From assembly GCF_019097595.1 (NCBI RefSeq), contig NC_080710.1:23375780-23439779 (forward strand): a stretch of DNA of 64,000 nt, read 5' to 3'. Shown piece by piece: positions 24,101 through 38,844 of the stretch. Below the pieces are notes generated by a model that was given only the letters and a program-made list of their open reading frames with translations, did not search any database and was not told the origin of the DNA. The DNA is from Hemibagrus wyckioides. Lineage: Eukaryota > Chordata > Actinopteri > Siluriformes > Bagridae. Position numbers and translations under genes: made by a program. The first letter of the stretch is position 1; each line of letters begins with the position of its first letter.

Positions 24101-27100
24101 TTTTTTTATTTTGAATACTTTGGAATGTGCATTGTTTTAGGCTTGAATTTGATAACCTTTGACAGGATTTGATAACCTTTGTCAAAAGCTCCTGACCTCA
24201 GCATGCAGTTCATAGTGCTATTTATTGTGTGAATGGTAATTTGTTTTTGTTTTTTTTTAAACTTACTAAAACCACAGGAACTCTGTCACAATTTGGCAAC
24301 AGCTGTACTGAGGTATACAATTTGCATAGTAAATGTTTGGGGTTGGTGTGTGTATGCTTGGAAGCGTATGTGTGTGTGTGTGTGAATGAGAGAGAGGAAA
24401 AAAATGTAGCTGAGGTTTACAAATGTGAAGTACTTTTGCTTTAAGTGTTAATTTGTTGTACAAAATGCTTTGTCTAATGAACTACAGGCATAATTATAGG
24501 AATTATCGATCCATCTGTGAATGAGATTATTTTTTGTTCTATTATTGGTGATCTCTTTCTCATGGTCAGAAGGAATCTTAAGCAAAAACCTTAGACTTTA
24601 TGGCTTTAAACATGTATTAGACATGGAATAAAAGCGAAATAGTCATGGCTGGCAAGATGGCACAAAATTGCATATCATAGTGCCTCCAGAAACATATAAA
24701 TGTCATACGAGCAAGCGTGTTGCACAAGAAGAGTGCCGTTGTACTGAATATCACCACGGCTGTGATTCGGCTGTTGGCACCAGACCAAGTACAGCCGTGC
24801 TGATATTCAATACAGCGGCACTCTTGCTTATGTGATATTGCTTTTAAGCAATAAAAAGAAATTAAAATCAAGTGACTGACTTTTCAGGCACCTTATGGCC
24901 AGATAATTTAATTTGTGCTCCAGTTAACAAAGAAATCACAGCTGGATAGAGCTTTTAATGTTGCCATGCCAATACACAGACTGACCTGACAGCCTCTAGT
25001 AAGTATAGTAGAGTGTGTTTAGGAACTTCAGTTGCATTTTGTTATTTAACGTTAGATTTCTTTCATATTTTCAAAGCAAGATTATAAACCACCAAGACTT
25101 TTTTTTTTAGCAAGAGAGCCGAAATAACTCCAAGGATTGATCCTATCTCAGAAATGTGTATGGTGTGATGTAATTTACATTGATATTAATAGTGTATTGT
25201 TGTACTGCTCAGCCCTATAGTGAGTGAAAGGTTATTTTTAATGGACAGTCTCAGTGGACATTGTAAGGGAACAAAGCTCTTTGGAACACAGAATCTCCCA
25301 AAGGGAAATTTTTTTTGAACAAGCACTTCTGCTGCAAAACCATCAGTTTCACTTTCTTTACGTAATCGCATCCAAACTTTACCTTCATGGGAAGTTCTCA
25401 TGCATTATGTGGTATAGTGGTGAATTTGCATGTTGAAGTCATGGATTGAAACAGTAGTCTTTCCTATGTTGGTAACCAAAACAGGAAGTATCAGAGACGG
25501 TGGAGTTCCTCTCCATAATGTTAGTGAGTGACTGAAACATGCACTGTGGAGTGACTTTGTCGTATGTCGGTTGTTTGAAATACCATTAAGAAAGCTGACA
25601 AAGTGTTTCACAGTGACAGGCTGGTTAACAAAGACTTGCTTATAGTGGCTTTGACTCCAGCTCATGAGATCAGACTTGAAAGCTTGGCGAGGTTAAAAAC
25701 CCATTAGTCACCAGATGACTACTATTACTCATATCAACCACAAGGGTTCGTGTGTTGTTTTGTGACCAGACTGAACACTGAAGCCTTAAAGACGGCCTGG
25801 CTAGCCATTACTTTTCCATCGCTGTGTTAATGAGTTATTAGTGTTTGCGGAATTCTCCATGACCTTGTCAGAGATATTAATCATCTCAAGCCCCGCAATT
25901 CAGTGCTGTATCGATCGGTTTGTATGACGTCCTGCCTTTAAATCACTTTTGAGCAATCACTCTGTGCTCTCACAGTGCCTGCCTAATGCTCCAGCCCTAA
26001 TGAGCAAAGGCCAGTTTATAGGATAACAGGCATGGTAGCTATATTTATTCAGCGTGGCCTGTCATTAGAGGTTTCCCCAAACCAGCACTATAAATGCCAG
26101 TTGTTTCTCTTTGCAGAAGCCATGTGGGGTATTTTTGGCTGTCTTAATGATTTAAATTGGGAAATATTCTGGATGTGGATTTAAATAAAGGTGCTTTCTG
26201 ATGTGAATTTCCTGATCTGTGAGTCTATTCAACAGTATTGCTCAATCTGTGAACTCCATTTTGTGTCATCCAAATAAGCTTTCAGAGGAGTAAACAGCTT
26301 TTCTGGAAATATTCAAGACCATTTCTATGTGTCTGACTATAATGCCCCAAATCGATTTGTGAATATTTGCTAAGTTTTAAATAAATGATTAAATTATATA
26401 CTCACCTTAAGTCACAATCCTTTTAAATGTTATATGTGCAGTCATATTATTAGGACTTGGAATGACTATTTACTCTAGCCTGGCAACCCAAGTCATAAAA
26501 TCAAATAAGCCCAGTATGCTTTGGTCATCATTAAAGCCTTTAGCTCATGCCCTTCATTTCATACTGAGTGGAACCTGCAGCAGTCTTGTTTCAGTTCTTT
26601 GAGGCATCTTTAGGAAACATGTGTTTCTTATTTTAGCTGAAGTCTAGCTAGGGGGTGGCTGACATACCTTTCTGATAAAATCATCTTGAATCCCTATTTT
26701 CATTCATGCTCCTGCAAATAGTTGAGAAGCTTCGTGTAACGAATCAACATTTCCGCTTTTGACCAATTTACAGGGACGTGCCATGGTCAGCAGTTTGGCA
26801 CTCTGATCTGATTTTATCAGCTCTGAAGTGGATGCCCATTTTAATCAATATGGAAAATGGAAAATGTTTTAGTCGATTAAATAAATGGCCATGCGGAGAC
26901 TGAAGAAGAAGTTGTTTTCCAGTCTAAGCAGAGTGTCTGAAACTTCTCTTGACCTGCTTGAAAAGTTGTTCGAAGACTAAAGTTTTGCGTACATGTTGCT
27001 TTTGGATTGCGGCCTCAGCACCACTGCTCCTGTGTTTACATTCTTGGAGGAATGAGGTCATGATTTTTGATGGATCTTTAGATTTCTTCTCTGGTTTAAG

Positions 27101-27638
27101 CAGGGACGAACACTAGTACCACATTTCCAGGTTAATCCTCTTGCTGAGCTATGGAGTCTGTTTGGCCAGAATGACATCTAGCTTTTTTATGAGTTATACT
27201 TTGAGGAAACAGGGATGTGTACTTTGTGTGCATGTTTATTGTGAGAGCAGATGCCATTCTGTAGGTATGCAAAGCAATGCAAAATCTCCGGAAACTAGAT
27301 TCCTATATTTAGTACTTTTTAATGGAATGTTCGTTCTGTGTTTGTTTCTTAGGAATGTCTGTAAAAGGTTTGTTGTGAAATGAAAGTAAGTGGCGATATG
27401 AATGATTTTGCTGATTACCCACATATGGGACTGGTTTTCCAAAATTACCCCATTTCACTACTCCAGCTCCCAGGCCACCTCCTCACATCCAAACTGTCCA
27501 CAGTTTCTAGTCTCGCTGTGAAGGGTTCAAGAGACCGCTCGGCATAAACAGTGAAAACGACGGGCATTTAACTCCTTCCTTCTTAGGGGAAGTAGTGGGG
27601 CTGTAAAGATTAAAGCAGGGAGTGGTTTCTAGCCGTGC

Positions 27639-27674
<36 letters not shown>

Positions 27675-30600
27675 AGGACAGGATGGGGTAAAGGGAGAGG
27701 GAGGGGTGGACCAAAGAGAAGGAGAGAGAGACAGAGGGGGCAGGGAAGGAAGAAATGTGTGTGCTGGAAAGTTGTTCACCTCCCATGGAGTGGGATGGAT
27801 AGATGGAGTGAGGTATGTGGGAGGGGAGATGAGTTTAGGTTACATGCAGGGTTCCTGCTGTCACAGGAGGAAATCCTGAGATTGGGTCAGTTGAGACTCA
27901 TCGTATCTGTCTCTGTTCCTCTCTCTCTCTTTTTTTTGTTTTGCTCCCTTTCTGTCCCTCTTTGTGTGGCTTCGATTTATGATCTACATCTCCGATCAGA
28001 GCAGCCTACTCTACCCTAATGCTCTCCTCTGTCCTCCGTAGCTGGATGAGACACTGAAAGGTAATCTGCTTTTTCCGCTCAGACATTAGTTGGAGTCGGT
28101 TTTCATGGAGTATTGATTCTTTTTAGGTGGAACATCAGGACTAAAAATATCAGTTGCTGGAGAATATGGCTTGGGTGAGATGAAGAAGCAACTTGCACTG
28201 GTCTGTGTTCATTTTCATATTATTCATGTGTTTTGAAGGTGGTTGTCATTCAGTTTCTCTGGCTTTGTTAGGATTTGTGCCAAGACAAATTCAGGTCAGG
28301 AAGTCAGACTTATGTACTGTGAGCCTGTTCATGTAGTGTGTTCAGTACTCAGACCTGTGTTGTAGTTTTATTGTAGTGCAGTATTGTATAGAACTTTTCA
28401 ATTTGATATTATAAAACCTGTGCTAGGTAGCACTGTTATTGGTTTTCAGTTTTTGGGAATGAAACTTGAAGCATGATGATTGTTTTTAACCTGTAACTCT
28501 CAATCCAATGCTGAATCCTCATGTAATGTACTGTACTGAGACGAGTAACACCTCCCAGTATATGTTTTGATTGAAAGCACTTTTGCCAGGACTTTGGTTG
28601 CATGCACTGAATATAGGATACATACTTAAGAAAATATTTAAGTCTTATCAAAGGGTATCATGCCAAAGTTTTGTTATGGAAATTTATGCTAGATTTGTGC
28701 CAGACTAGCATGGACATTACAGATCTGGAGTCCATGGTAAGGTAGCACACAAGACTGTTACTTAGGTAATTGTTATAGAATTACATTTATGTTAAAAATA
28801 ATACTCGAACACTGTATGAAATTATCCAACTAAAATCCTGGACAAGTTCTGTATCAGACTTTGATTGTGTTCTTCATGCCAGAGAATAGAATAAAAATCA
28901 CAATAAACCTGCAATTTTTAACGATTTGGGCTTTTGCATAAAATGGGGCCACAGAAATATTTTTCAAAGTGAGCTTGGTGAAATATTTTTCTGTCCAATA
29001 GCATGCTAATTTATTTTTCTGCCATGTTTCACTGCCATATTTGTGCTGTAGCTGTTCTGTGGGTTTGGGCTTGTCTTGTGGATCCTATTGGTGGCTTTCA
29101 CATGAGCGTTGTCACCGTAGTCACACTCTTTCTCCCTGGTAGTTTAGTCTGACACAGAGCTTGGTTTGTGCACCGTGGTACCGAACCTGAGACTGCCTGT
29201 AGGAGGTCTGATTTTGTCTGAACTATGCTGGGATTCCCATAAATATGAGTCGGGTCTGCACTTGTACAGGAAGTAATGTAACATCTTTAGTATACGTTAT
29301 ACATGGGTATGAAGAGTGGCATGCAAACAATGTGACACACAGGCGAGGCGAGCTGCCTGACTATGTATAAGCTCACCAGAATAATCCAAATTATGCTGAA
29401 TGGAGTTTGATTCTCCATGCACAATTAGGATGACGTAGGTTAAACAGAAATACACTGGGGGTCCGATGGAATCAAGTGAGTCTGAAACCAGACTTGATTT
29501 TGATCAAAAGTCACTACCAAAACTTTGCCATCGACGGTCACAATGGCACTGAATAAGCTCTCAGTGTGCATGTCACATAATGTGTAATAACACTGCCGAT
29601 CTGAGCTCATGATCAAAGTCTGTAATAGCAAAATCATATCAGTAATTGGAAAGTATAAAGCTGGCAAACAAACAGATGAAGCGAATAAACTGAAACGGCT
29701 CTGTTTCATGGTATGACTTGAATATGTATCATCGGATGCGTCCTGATCGCACGTCAGCCGAAGCTTTCAGTGAAGCCAAAATACATTACCATTGTGTAGA
29801 GAAACCTTTCTCGAACTCATTAGTCAACTCATTAATGGCTATAATGCCCGTGCTTATCTTGAAAGCATGATTGATGTATAGGAAATGATTTGTTTATTGT
29901 ACATTATAGTGAACCCATCTTTTGCTGTGTGCCTTAGTGAGCACATTGGCCAAAGAATGCTGTTCTCATTGCAGATCAGCCTCCATCTTCTCTCTCAGTT
30001 GTGGTTGTTACAGGTTGCCGTGTAAAAACATGAGACCTACAACCAAATTATCAAAGGAGGAAATCTCAGATGAATGAAAACGGGGATAATATCTCCTGTC
30101 TACTGATATGGACACAATGTAGACCTTTTTTTATCAGTATGAAATGGATAGTATTGCTCAGCCAGCACCATCCTAATATTCTAAATGTGTAGGAAATTAC
30201 CCAAACAAACTGGTTGTAGAAATTTTTATATAGTTGGAATCAGTCTTGAAAAAGTCAGAGTCAGTGATTGTGTCATAAGCCAATATTGAAAGCAGCATGG
30301 CATGCTTGTGTGACCGAGACTCCAAAATATGTTGCTGCTGAAGTGATAAAACCTGTCGGAAGCTGAGAGCAGAGACCTCTTAGGGAAATTCGAGGCTATT
30401 AGAATGGAGTTCTCTTAACACAGAAGGTATCTTGCGTGGTTGTGATCGATAACATCCTCTAAGTGAAGCCTGCTTCCTGGCAGAGAAACTACAGAGAGTG
30501 AATGCGAGACACAGTGATAACAGTTCATAGTCAGCTAGTTTTTCCTTATCAATATTTCAGTAGGAAAGTTCAAACCTAAATTGAATTAGATTGCTTTGCT

Positions 30601-33600
30601 TCGCAGGGCGTTTTGGGACTATAATGTTAACTTTGTTCTCTAGAAATACTGAAATCCTAAGATCATTCTGCTTTGCTCTAGACTTCCTTGCTGTGATGAT
30701 TGATTTTGGTTGATGAAGCTTACCAGGAGAGCTTTAATCTAGAACCTTCCATAGTGAAAGGATTGTGTTCCTTCTACCTCCATTTCTCCTCCATCCCAAC
30801 AGCTGCTGACCGAGAAAAAAAGTGATGGTGTCACTAGCTCTTTCATCTCAGAGTCCTTCAAGGACTCAAAGTGTCCTGAAATTAGAGGGCTGTAGTGGAA
30901 ATATGGATGTCCTGTGTGAACTAGACTTTGAACAACAAGGCTATGTGTTATAACAAATTCTGTATAGACATCCCTGGCTCGTTCAGTGGGTTTCTATACT
31001 CTGGTTATTTTTGTAGTAACTGCAAGCTAAATGCTCTGTCATTTACACCTACACACCGAATCACTATGTGTTATTACTATGAGTAATGGATTTGACTCCT
31101 TCTGTATTGTTTTCATTAGGAAAGCACAGCATCGGGGGTTTGCGAGGATGAATCCTTCGGCAGGAGCGATGCCTCCCTCTCCTCCTGATCGCTCCATATC
31201 CCAAGACTCCCAGGATTCCATGGAGGATTACTGGAGTGAGATGAGGAACATCGAGGAGGACTGCCAAGGAGGCCAAGAAGAGATAATGGAGAAGGGCAGC
31301 ATCGATGGTGAGTGCAGACTACTCTACATGAACCATCACTTTGCCTTCCATCTTTCAGATCATTTTTCTGCGGTTTTCTACATGAGGTTCTGCTTGAAAG
31401 ACAGCTGGATATAATAATGATTAAAGCTTATGCTTTATCTTTATTGTTCTATATTTGAAATGTGGATCTGCCTTCCTTTTGCATCTTTGGACTGTTTTTA
31501 TGGTTGGCAGCATTGGATGAAATATTTGGCCATGTACACATGCACTCTTTAAGCCCCCTGGTCTAGAGGGATTTCTAAAGGAAAATGGTTAACAGGTGTT
31601 TTCACTCATGCAATTTTTGTTGGTTTTCTTTCTACTCGTGTTTGATATGGTGATTTTCTCTGCATAAGGGAATGCATGAAAAGCATTAGGGGTCCATGCT
31701 TCAAGCACAGTTAGGTACATTTAAATGTATAATGTATGTGAGACACACTGAACCAATTGCACGTTTGGGTGGGAACGTTCCAAATAGACCTCCAATGTTT
31801 TTATTAAAGGGCACCAAGTCTCTAAACCTGTCTATTCTGCAAGTTGGTTAAATTATTTTTCAGATTAACTAGAAACTTAAAATTGGAGACCAAAACAAAC
31901 ATTCCATACTAGACATTTTAATGCCCCTAATGTCTTCCATTATTTCCCTCACTCTAATTGCACCAGCTCTGAGATGTTTATCACTAGTAAAAAAATTCAG
32001 GTATGACTGTCGCTGTAGATGTACAGGATTCTCAGCATTCTGACTGTAATGTTTGTGCAATTCTACATGGTAGAAGCGGAACTGGAGGAAGCATGGCTTC
32101 ATGAAGCTGGTCTCTCCCCGTTGGTGTCCGGAGCTCTCGTTGACAGTCCTGCTGAGGCTCTCCTCTCAACACTCACTCGCTCTCAAGCCGCCATGGTGAA
32201 GAAACGTCTGGACAACTACACTCAAACCCTACGCAAAAGAAACAAGCAGCCCATACGCCATGTCCGGGATGTCTTCTCCACGGCTGACACATCGGTGAGC
32301 AGAAGACACAATGTGCTGGAGATCTATGATCGGAAGGTTCTTGGAAGATCCGCAAAGTTTTTTTCATATAGTCTGTTGTGAATTAAAGTAGCTGGTTTGA
32401 TTTTGAGTATATTTTATTCCTTTTGACATGATTATTGATTCAGAGATGCCTCCTGAGACTGAGTATCACGCAGGATTAACTGGTTCCTGCTCTCACGTTG
32501 CGAGATTAGCTGCGTAATCTCTTTTCTCTAAGATGTCTATGAGATGATGAGTTACATGCATAGCAGATAAAGCTGCCACTCGCTCTTACATCTCCTCTTG
32601 TCTGAGCCTTGTCGGAGCCTTTCACGTGCATTTAGTAACCTACTGATGATAAGAGTGACAGCTGTGTTTAGTGTAAGAGCAGGAAAGGCGACACATTCCT
32701 CAGCATGCCACCCATTTGCCAGGTCAGCTGCTCACTACTCATCTCGAAACATATCTTTCTTACTGACTGAGGCCGGAATGTGGAAGGGCTAGAATGTGGA
32801 ACAACCCAGGCTATGTTTAAATTAGCCATCAGAAATGCTGTGTTCATATCCGATGACCCAAGCAAATAGTATGGAGAGTTTTCTTTGCTCAAGTTGCAGT
32901 TTAAATAAATATGGGCTTTGTTTTTGTCAACAGAATATATCTGACTGTAATTTGATTCATCCCTGCTTCAGTGGATAATCTCACCTGGATACTGTAGATC
33001 TGTAACTTGCTTTCATCATGTAAACTGTCCTGTGCTCGTCTGTGGACTTGTATTCACGTTATGCTCATACTGAACATTCCTTCAACACATACTGCTCTTC
33101 TACAGCTCTGTCTGTCAGATGATACCAAACTGTACTTTTCCTTGTCTATTCATGGTACCCTCTTCTATCGAGGGTGCATCTTTTGTACATTTAGTGTGTA
33201 TATATTTTACCTGGATTTTCCTGGAAACCTTTAACTATAGTTTAAGGTACATAATTGGACCTTAAGGACCACCACTTAAGGCTGCATCACATTTATGTTT
33301 CTAGGTACATGACACATACAAGGATACAATCATGTACCACTGTTACTACGCCAAGAATAAGTAAAAACTACAGTTTGGTACCTTTATATTTGTGAGTGTG
33401 TAATGATTTAGAATCCACTGTCTCCCAGAAGAGGACACTTTCCATTTTGATTCTGGTTTCTCTGAAAGATTCCATTTACTTTTGCTGTCACCCCTGGCTT
33501 GCTGCATCCAGGTTTCCATAAAGCTGCTTTGTATCACTGTCTATTGTTTAAATCTCTATACAAATTTACATGAATTCAGAGTCATTCGTGTAGGAATTCA

Positions 33601-36600
33601 GTAATAAACACCAAAATAAAGGCAGCTCTCAAGCCCATCCTAGAGGGATCTGTGACTAAGAGCATGTGAAGTGGATGAGTAACTGGTCAGTCCTGCCAAG
33701 GCCTGACCAGAATGACTATTACAGAGGCACAGGAACAGGCATGGGGGGGTAACTGGAACATGTTAGAACATGCACTGGATTAGTCTTTGATAGTTCTACC
33801 ATATCAATATCATCAGCAAAAAAGTAGGGTATAGGGAGAATATCTTGAGTGGACATCTGGTCAACAAATGGTGTTTGATGGAGCAAGGGAGTCGGCAGGC
33901 TGGCAGAGAATGTAGGGCAGTTACTCGCAGCCAGCTGGACTGGCAACTGAGACTCACTGTGTGTCTATGGTAAGGATGCAGTTGTGAGTAGAGCTTGGCA
34001 CAATGGGCTAATGTACTAAACTTAGCTCATGTAACGTGATCTAGATTACAGAAGAGGATGATGGGTTATTAAGGACCTTTCTGCTGGAATGGAGGCAAAG
34101 TGAGGAATGGACCACAACAGGAAGTCTGGTTAGAAATATGACCCATTATCATTTATTATGATGTGATGCAGCATTGTTGTTCAGAGTTGCAGCATTTAAA
34201 GCTCTATTCTAGTCCAGGGGCTTACATGTTTTGTACTCCTGGATTCTTCTAGCTGTGAAATACATTCATGAACATTTCATGAACATCATTTAAATGTGTC
34301 AGGTTTAAATACTATAATATTTGTTAGCGCCATAGCGCTTTCTATTCCTGAACCAACTTCATGTGATTTTGAGTTATAGAGGGTTTCAATCGAATGGCCA
34401 CTCAAATAATTTAATAACTCTGATAATGGTGAGATGTAAAATCCACCAGTTTTAATGCTTCTTGATCCCATGACAATAAAACGAGAGCCGTATACACATA
34501 ACATGAGCTGTGTAGATCTCAGATGTCCAAGTGTTTTGTGTGCTGATTTCAGATCACGGATGTCTCCGTACTGTATTCTACTAATAAATATTAAAGTGTT
34601 AATTATAGGATTTCTATGTTTTGTTACTCTTTGTTGCTCTTTATCATGTGTGATGTCTTATAAATTTGCTGAAGGATGGGTTAATTTCCCTTGATCATAA
34701 TTCCATTCCATTGTTCTTACAGTCTGCTGAACCAACTCCCACAGTGTCCCCAAATGGCACAATTACACCGATACTGCCCCATTGGACACCTCCCAAAGGT
34801 TAGTCTGTGGCCTTTAATCCTAGCAAAACACTGTACCAGCCCATTATGAGACTATTGCTCTTGCTTAGTATATTGTCCTGACTAAACTCTAATATATATG
34901 GTATGATTGAACCAACAAATTTGGGTATTACAGACTGTCTGTCTGTGTGTGTTTGCTGTAGGTCACCAGTCATGCCCAGTGTTCCCCCCTGTGGCGAGCA
35001 GCATGTCAGAGTGTCAGCTGGAGCCGAATATCTTGTCCTTTGAAGTGCCGTACTCGGAGGGAGTGACGGCTCATCGGAAAGGCCGCGACTGCCTCGACTG
35101 CCAGAGGATCTGGAAAGGAGACAAGGATTTACCAGTAAGTGTTTGCCTTCAGCTTTGCTTTTCCACAGATCTTTATAATCTCACACACACAAAGCTTCAG
35201 TGGGCCACTAAACCTTTCCCTCACCATCTGTCATCATTGCATTTTTATTGCTTTTTCATTTTTATTGATTGCACTAAGAGCTGAAAGAAAGGATAGGAAA
35301 ACAGGTCATGTCTACAATACAAAAGCAACCCTCCAGATCAGTTTAGGATTTAAGCCTTTTTACCAGTACACTAGCGTTCCATTTTGCCGGCAGTATGGAA
35401 ATCGACTTACTGGATTTTTTTTTAATCAGTATTAACAAAAGAATAATTTTATTGCCGCAAGTCTGATATAAAATTAGTCAGGACTCTGTTAGCTTTCAGT
35501 GTGAGATGTTTTTACTTCTGTTGAGAGAAACTTACACAGAATTTTATTGGTTGAAGATGACACCTTCAAATATTAAATGTTTATGAACAGGTGCTTGGGG
35601 TCATCAAGATAGCAGAAATGGGTTTGATACCACCATTGACTTTGATGATATAAAGATTTGTGTGAAACTTTTATTTTTGTGTCGTGGGAACTTTTCTAAT
35701 GTATTGCTCCTAGTAAGCTAGGTAAAAACAGAAATATTTATGAAAAAAGTATCATAAATGTTTCATATGAGTCATTAACCATTACTGTGAAGTGTGAGAT
35801 GACAAAGAAATCAAGTGCTACTCAACTAAAACAGGCGAAAATCGCATTTTGTTTCACCCGAGAAAATCTATTCTCACTGGTCATTGCCTATAATATATCT
35901 TGTTTGAATATATAGAGTATACATATCAAATGTAGTTTCATTTTATTAAGATAATTCTATTATCTTTCTTACTCAGACATTTCAGATAGTGAAGCCTAAG
36001 CAGGGCCTGACCAGAGTGCAAGACCTGTCCTCAGAAGACATCAAGAAGATCGGCTATATCAGTCTGATAGAGCTGACCACGTTTTACGATGCCCTGGGCA
36101 TTGAGCTGAAGAGGAACCGGGAAGTTCGTAGCAAGGTGCGGGGTGAGTACTGCTAAAATTTTATCATTTAATATTTCATCACTTATTCTCATATGTTTTG
36201 GTTAGTGTGATCACTGCCTTCTTCTCTCTGCAGAAACTGGCATATTTGGAGTTCCCCTGGCTACGCTGTTGGAAAATGACCAAAAGAAATTTCCTGGCTC
36301 TAAAGTTCCTCTTGTTTTCAAAAAGGTGCGTAGCTTATCTCTTGGAGTCTGTCTTGTTTTTGCTGGGCAGTGGTGCACGGGGTTGGACCACAGCAAAGCT
36401 TCTTTATGTTCAGCCCAAAGTGGAAACTTCGACACAGCGATTCTTTGCACTGGACGCTCTGGAAAGTCATTAATCAGCACTTCGTCTGGTTCGGTCTCAG
36501 ATCCCTCCCTCCTCCTCAGCTCCAGCCACAGCTTGATGTCTCTTATTATCTTAACTTGCATAGCCTTTGTTCCCATTCTTAGCGAACACCTTCCAAAAAA

Positions 36601-38759
36601 GCTATCAGGTCTCAGCCTTGTTTCTGTACTTTCCCCTAGAGTAGGTCAGCTGCTACAATCTGCTTTATTTCTTGCCTGTTTTTGCCTACAACGTTGTAGT
36701 GAAGAACTACATAGTCACATATCTTTCCACTTCATGTGACCTCACACTGTATCATCGCTGCCATTTTGAGGACCGAATAGGGAAATAACCGCGTCAGTGT
36801 TATTGTGTCTGTGCTTCCTTAGGAAGATTAAAGGTTTCTTTAAAAGGATTGATGTTATCAATACTCAATAATCAACTGCCCTACTTCATGTGAATACATA
36901 ATATATCAATCAAATCCTCCCTGACATTCTGCTCTGTAGCTGTATTAGCCAGCTAGCTACGTTGTGGGAAAGCTGGGGAGTTAATCTTGGCAGCACTAAT
37001 TACAAATATGAGCAGATATAAACTTACCCTGCTAAAAATGGCAGTCTTCTTCTTATAAAATACCATGGAATCCATTATGGTCCCAGAGCTGAAGAGCCAG
37101 TAGGATTCTGTGGTCTTAAAGTTTGCTTTGAGGCTCGTATGAGCGTTATCTATGAGAGAAATATTGGGAGGACACAAATCTCTGCTGTTTTATGTGGAAT
37201 CAGCACTCGACAGAGGGAGCACAGTCTGTTTCATCAGCTCTGTTGAAGTATTCTCTTCTGAAGTAAAGTGAGTAATTTCAGCCGTATTTCACCACCAGTT
37301 ACATTCGAGTTATGCGAGCCAGGCCAGAATTTTGCTAGGACAATTGAAAATGAAAAGAACCATATGACAGATCTTCGTAGATTTAGAAAACGAATCCAAA
37401 CTGCTTAAAAACTGTAGCTATGGTGTCCGGTTTCTCTGCTTTGTTGTGAAAGATCTTGTCATAGTTAGCTCACCATGTAGCTGAGTAGTTGAAGTTAGGA
37501 CATTTCGTTCAATTTAATTTGATTTGTATAGCGCTTTTAACAATGCACAATGTCTCAAAGCAGCTGTACAGTAATAAAAAAATTCAGAATAAAAATGACA
37601 AAGTTAACCCTAATGAGCAAGCCTGAGGCAACACTGGCAATGAAAAACTCCCTATGATGATATGAGGAATAAACCTTGAGAGGAACTGTACTGGAAAGGG
37701 AACCCATCCTCATCTGAGTGACAGCAGAGAGTGTGATTATAAACATTGTCCTTTCTATAGCTGTATATAGCCTAGTGGAGTTGTGTATCCAGGAGGTTTT
37801 GTGCAACTTATAAATCAGCATATTTTCTAAATTTAACACTAATTCCTTCCTGCTGAAGCCATCAAATGAAAGCCTGACATTTGACCCACTACACAGTGTG
37901 GTATGGACTAACACGCTAACAAATCCATCATCCCAGATACATGTGCTGGGAGTCAAGTGCACTGATCAGACACGAAAAGGGGGGAATCTTGCGAGAGAGC
38001 AGTCAGTCTTTGATTTTGTGTCAAAAAAATCGGAACGTTTTAACAAGCCCACCTATTTTTATGCACGAGTGACACAAAGGAAGGTGGACAAGAATGCTCA
38101 ACAAGTGTATGCATACTTCAATATTGCTAGATATGGAATTTACCAGTCCTTAAGTAAACGAGAATTAATATTTCATCATGTAATTCATAATCAGTAACAT
38201 TACATTCACTGCAGTAATCGCGACACTGAGGCGGGGTATGTGTCGCCTGGGACTCGGATACCTTCTTCAGGCAGCAGAGTATTAGGCTGCATTCCGGAGA
38301 TTAAGCCAAATCCCTGAGTGACTTTATTTACTGGGGAGAATCCTCTTGCCGGTATAATTTGCCTAAAGGCTTGCTTTTCTCTGTGTAAAGAGATGAGGCT
38401 GTGTGCAGCAGAGTCTTTTTAACTAAATTTTTTTCTTTGTGTCTGTTTTTAGATAGTGTGTGGGAGGAAAGGAGTTCAATAGTCCACCACATGCTGAGAA
38501 TTTAATGTTCTGTACAGATTCCTCACGGCTCGAGAGCGACCTGAATCAGTTTAAAGAGGAATTAACTAGAACGTTTCATTATAACGACGAAACGTTAAGG
38601 AATATTAAAACATTTGTACGTGTTGAAGAGTATGTATGAAATGTACCCGAAAGGTCATGGTACGTCGTGTCAGAATAGTTCATGTGATCGTTGCAGGATT
38701 GAGGAATCACGTACTTAAATAATGAATGAGAATTTAGATTAAGTTTCAGCAGATCACAA

Positions 38760-38844
<85 letters not shown>

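Larger units (their letters stand above)
17678..31119 (+). other. arhgap28: arhgap28 intron 1 (13.4 kb)
   Basis: It starts GTAAAAG and ends TTTCATTAG. It holds (CA)n at about 17823-17857, (GA)n at about 18153-18188 and 27640-27672, a Tc1-like remnant, SINE and L2-type repeats, a hairpin repeat, and the candidate alternative first exon at 23488-23552. Long first introns often hold enhancers; 25800-26160 is a little less repetitive than its surroundings, but I cannot show conservation. Confidence 0.85.

Noticed and set aside
28042..28060. 19 nt exon-like segment CCTCCGTAG|CTGGATGAGACACTGAAAG|GTAATC
   Set aside because: Adding 19 nt between exons 1 and 2 would break the arhgap28 frame; no supporting evidence.
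30803..30890. Strong acceptor followed by LLTEKKSDGVTSSFISESFKD
   Set aside because: No good donor follows before a stop, and the peptide does not match the family between exons 1 and 2.
36269..36739. 156-codon + strand frame overlapping arhgap28 exon 7 and intron 7
   Set aside because: It is in the wrong frame for the exon (which reads GIFGVPLATLL) and has no recognisable protein features.
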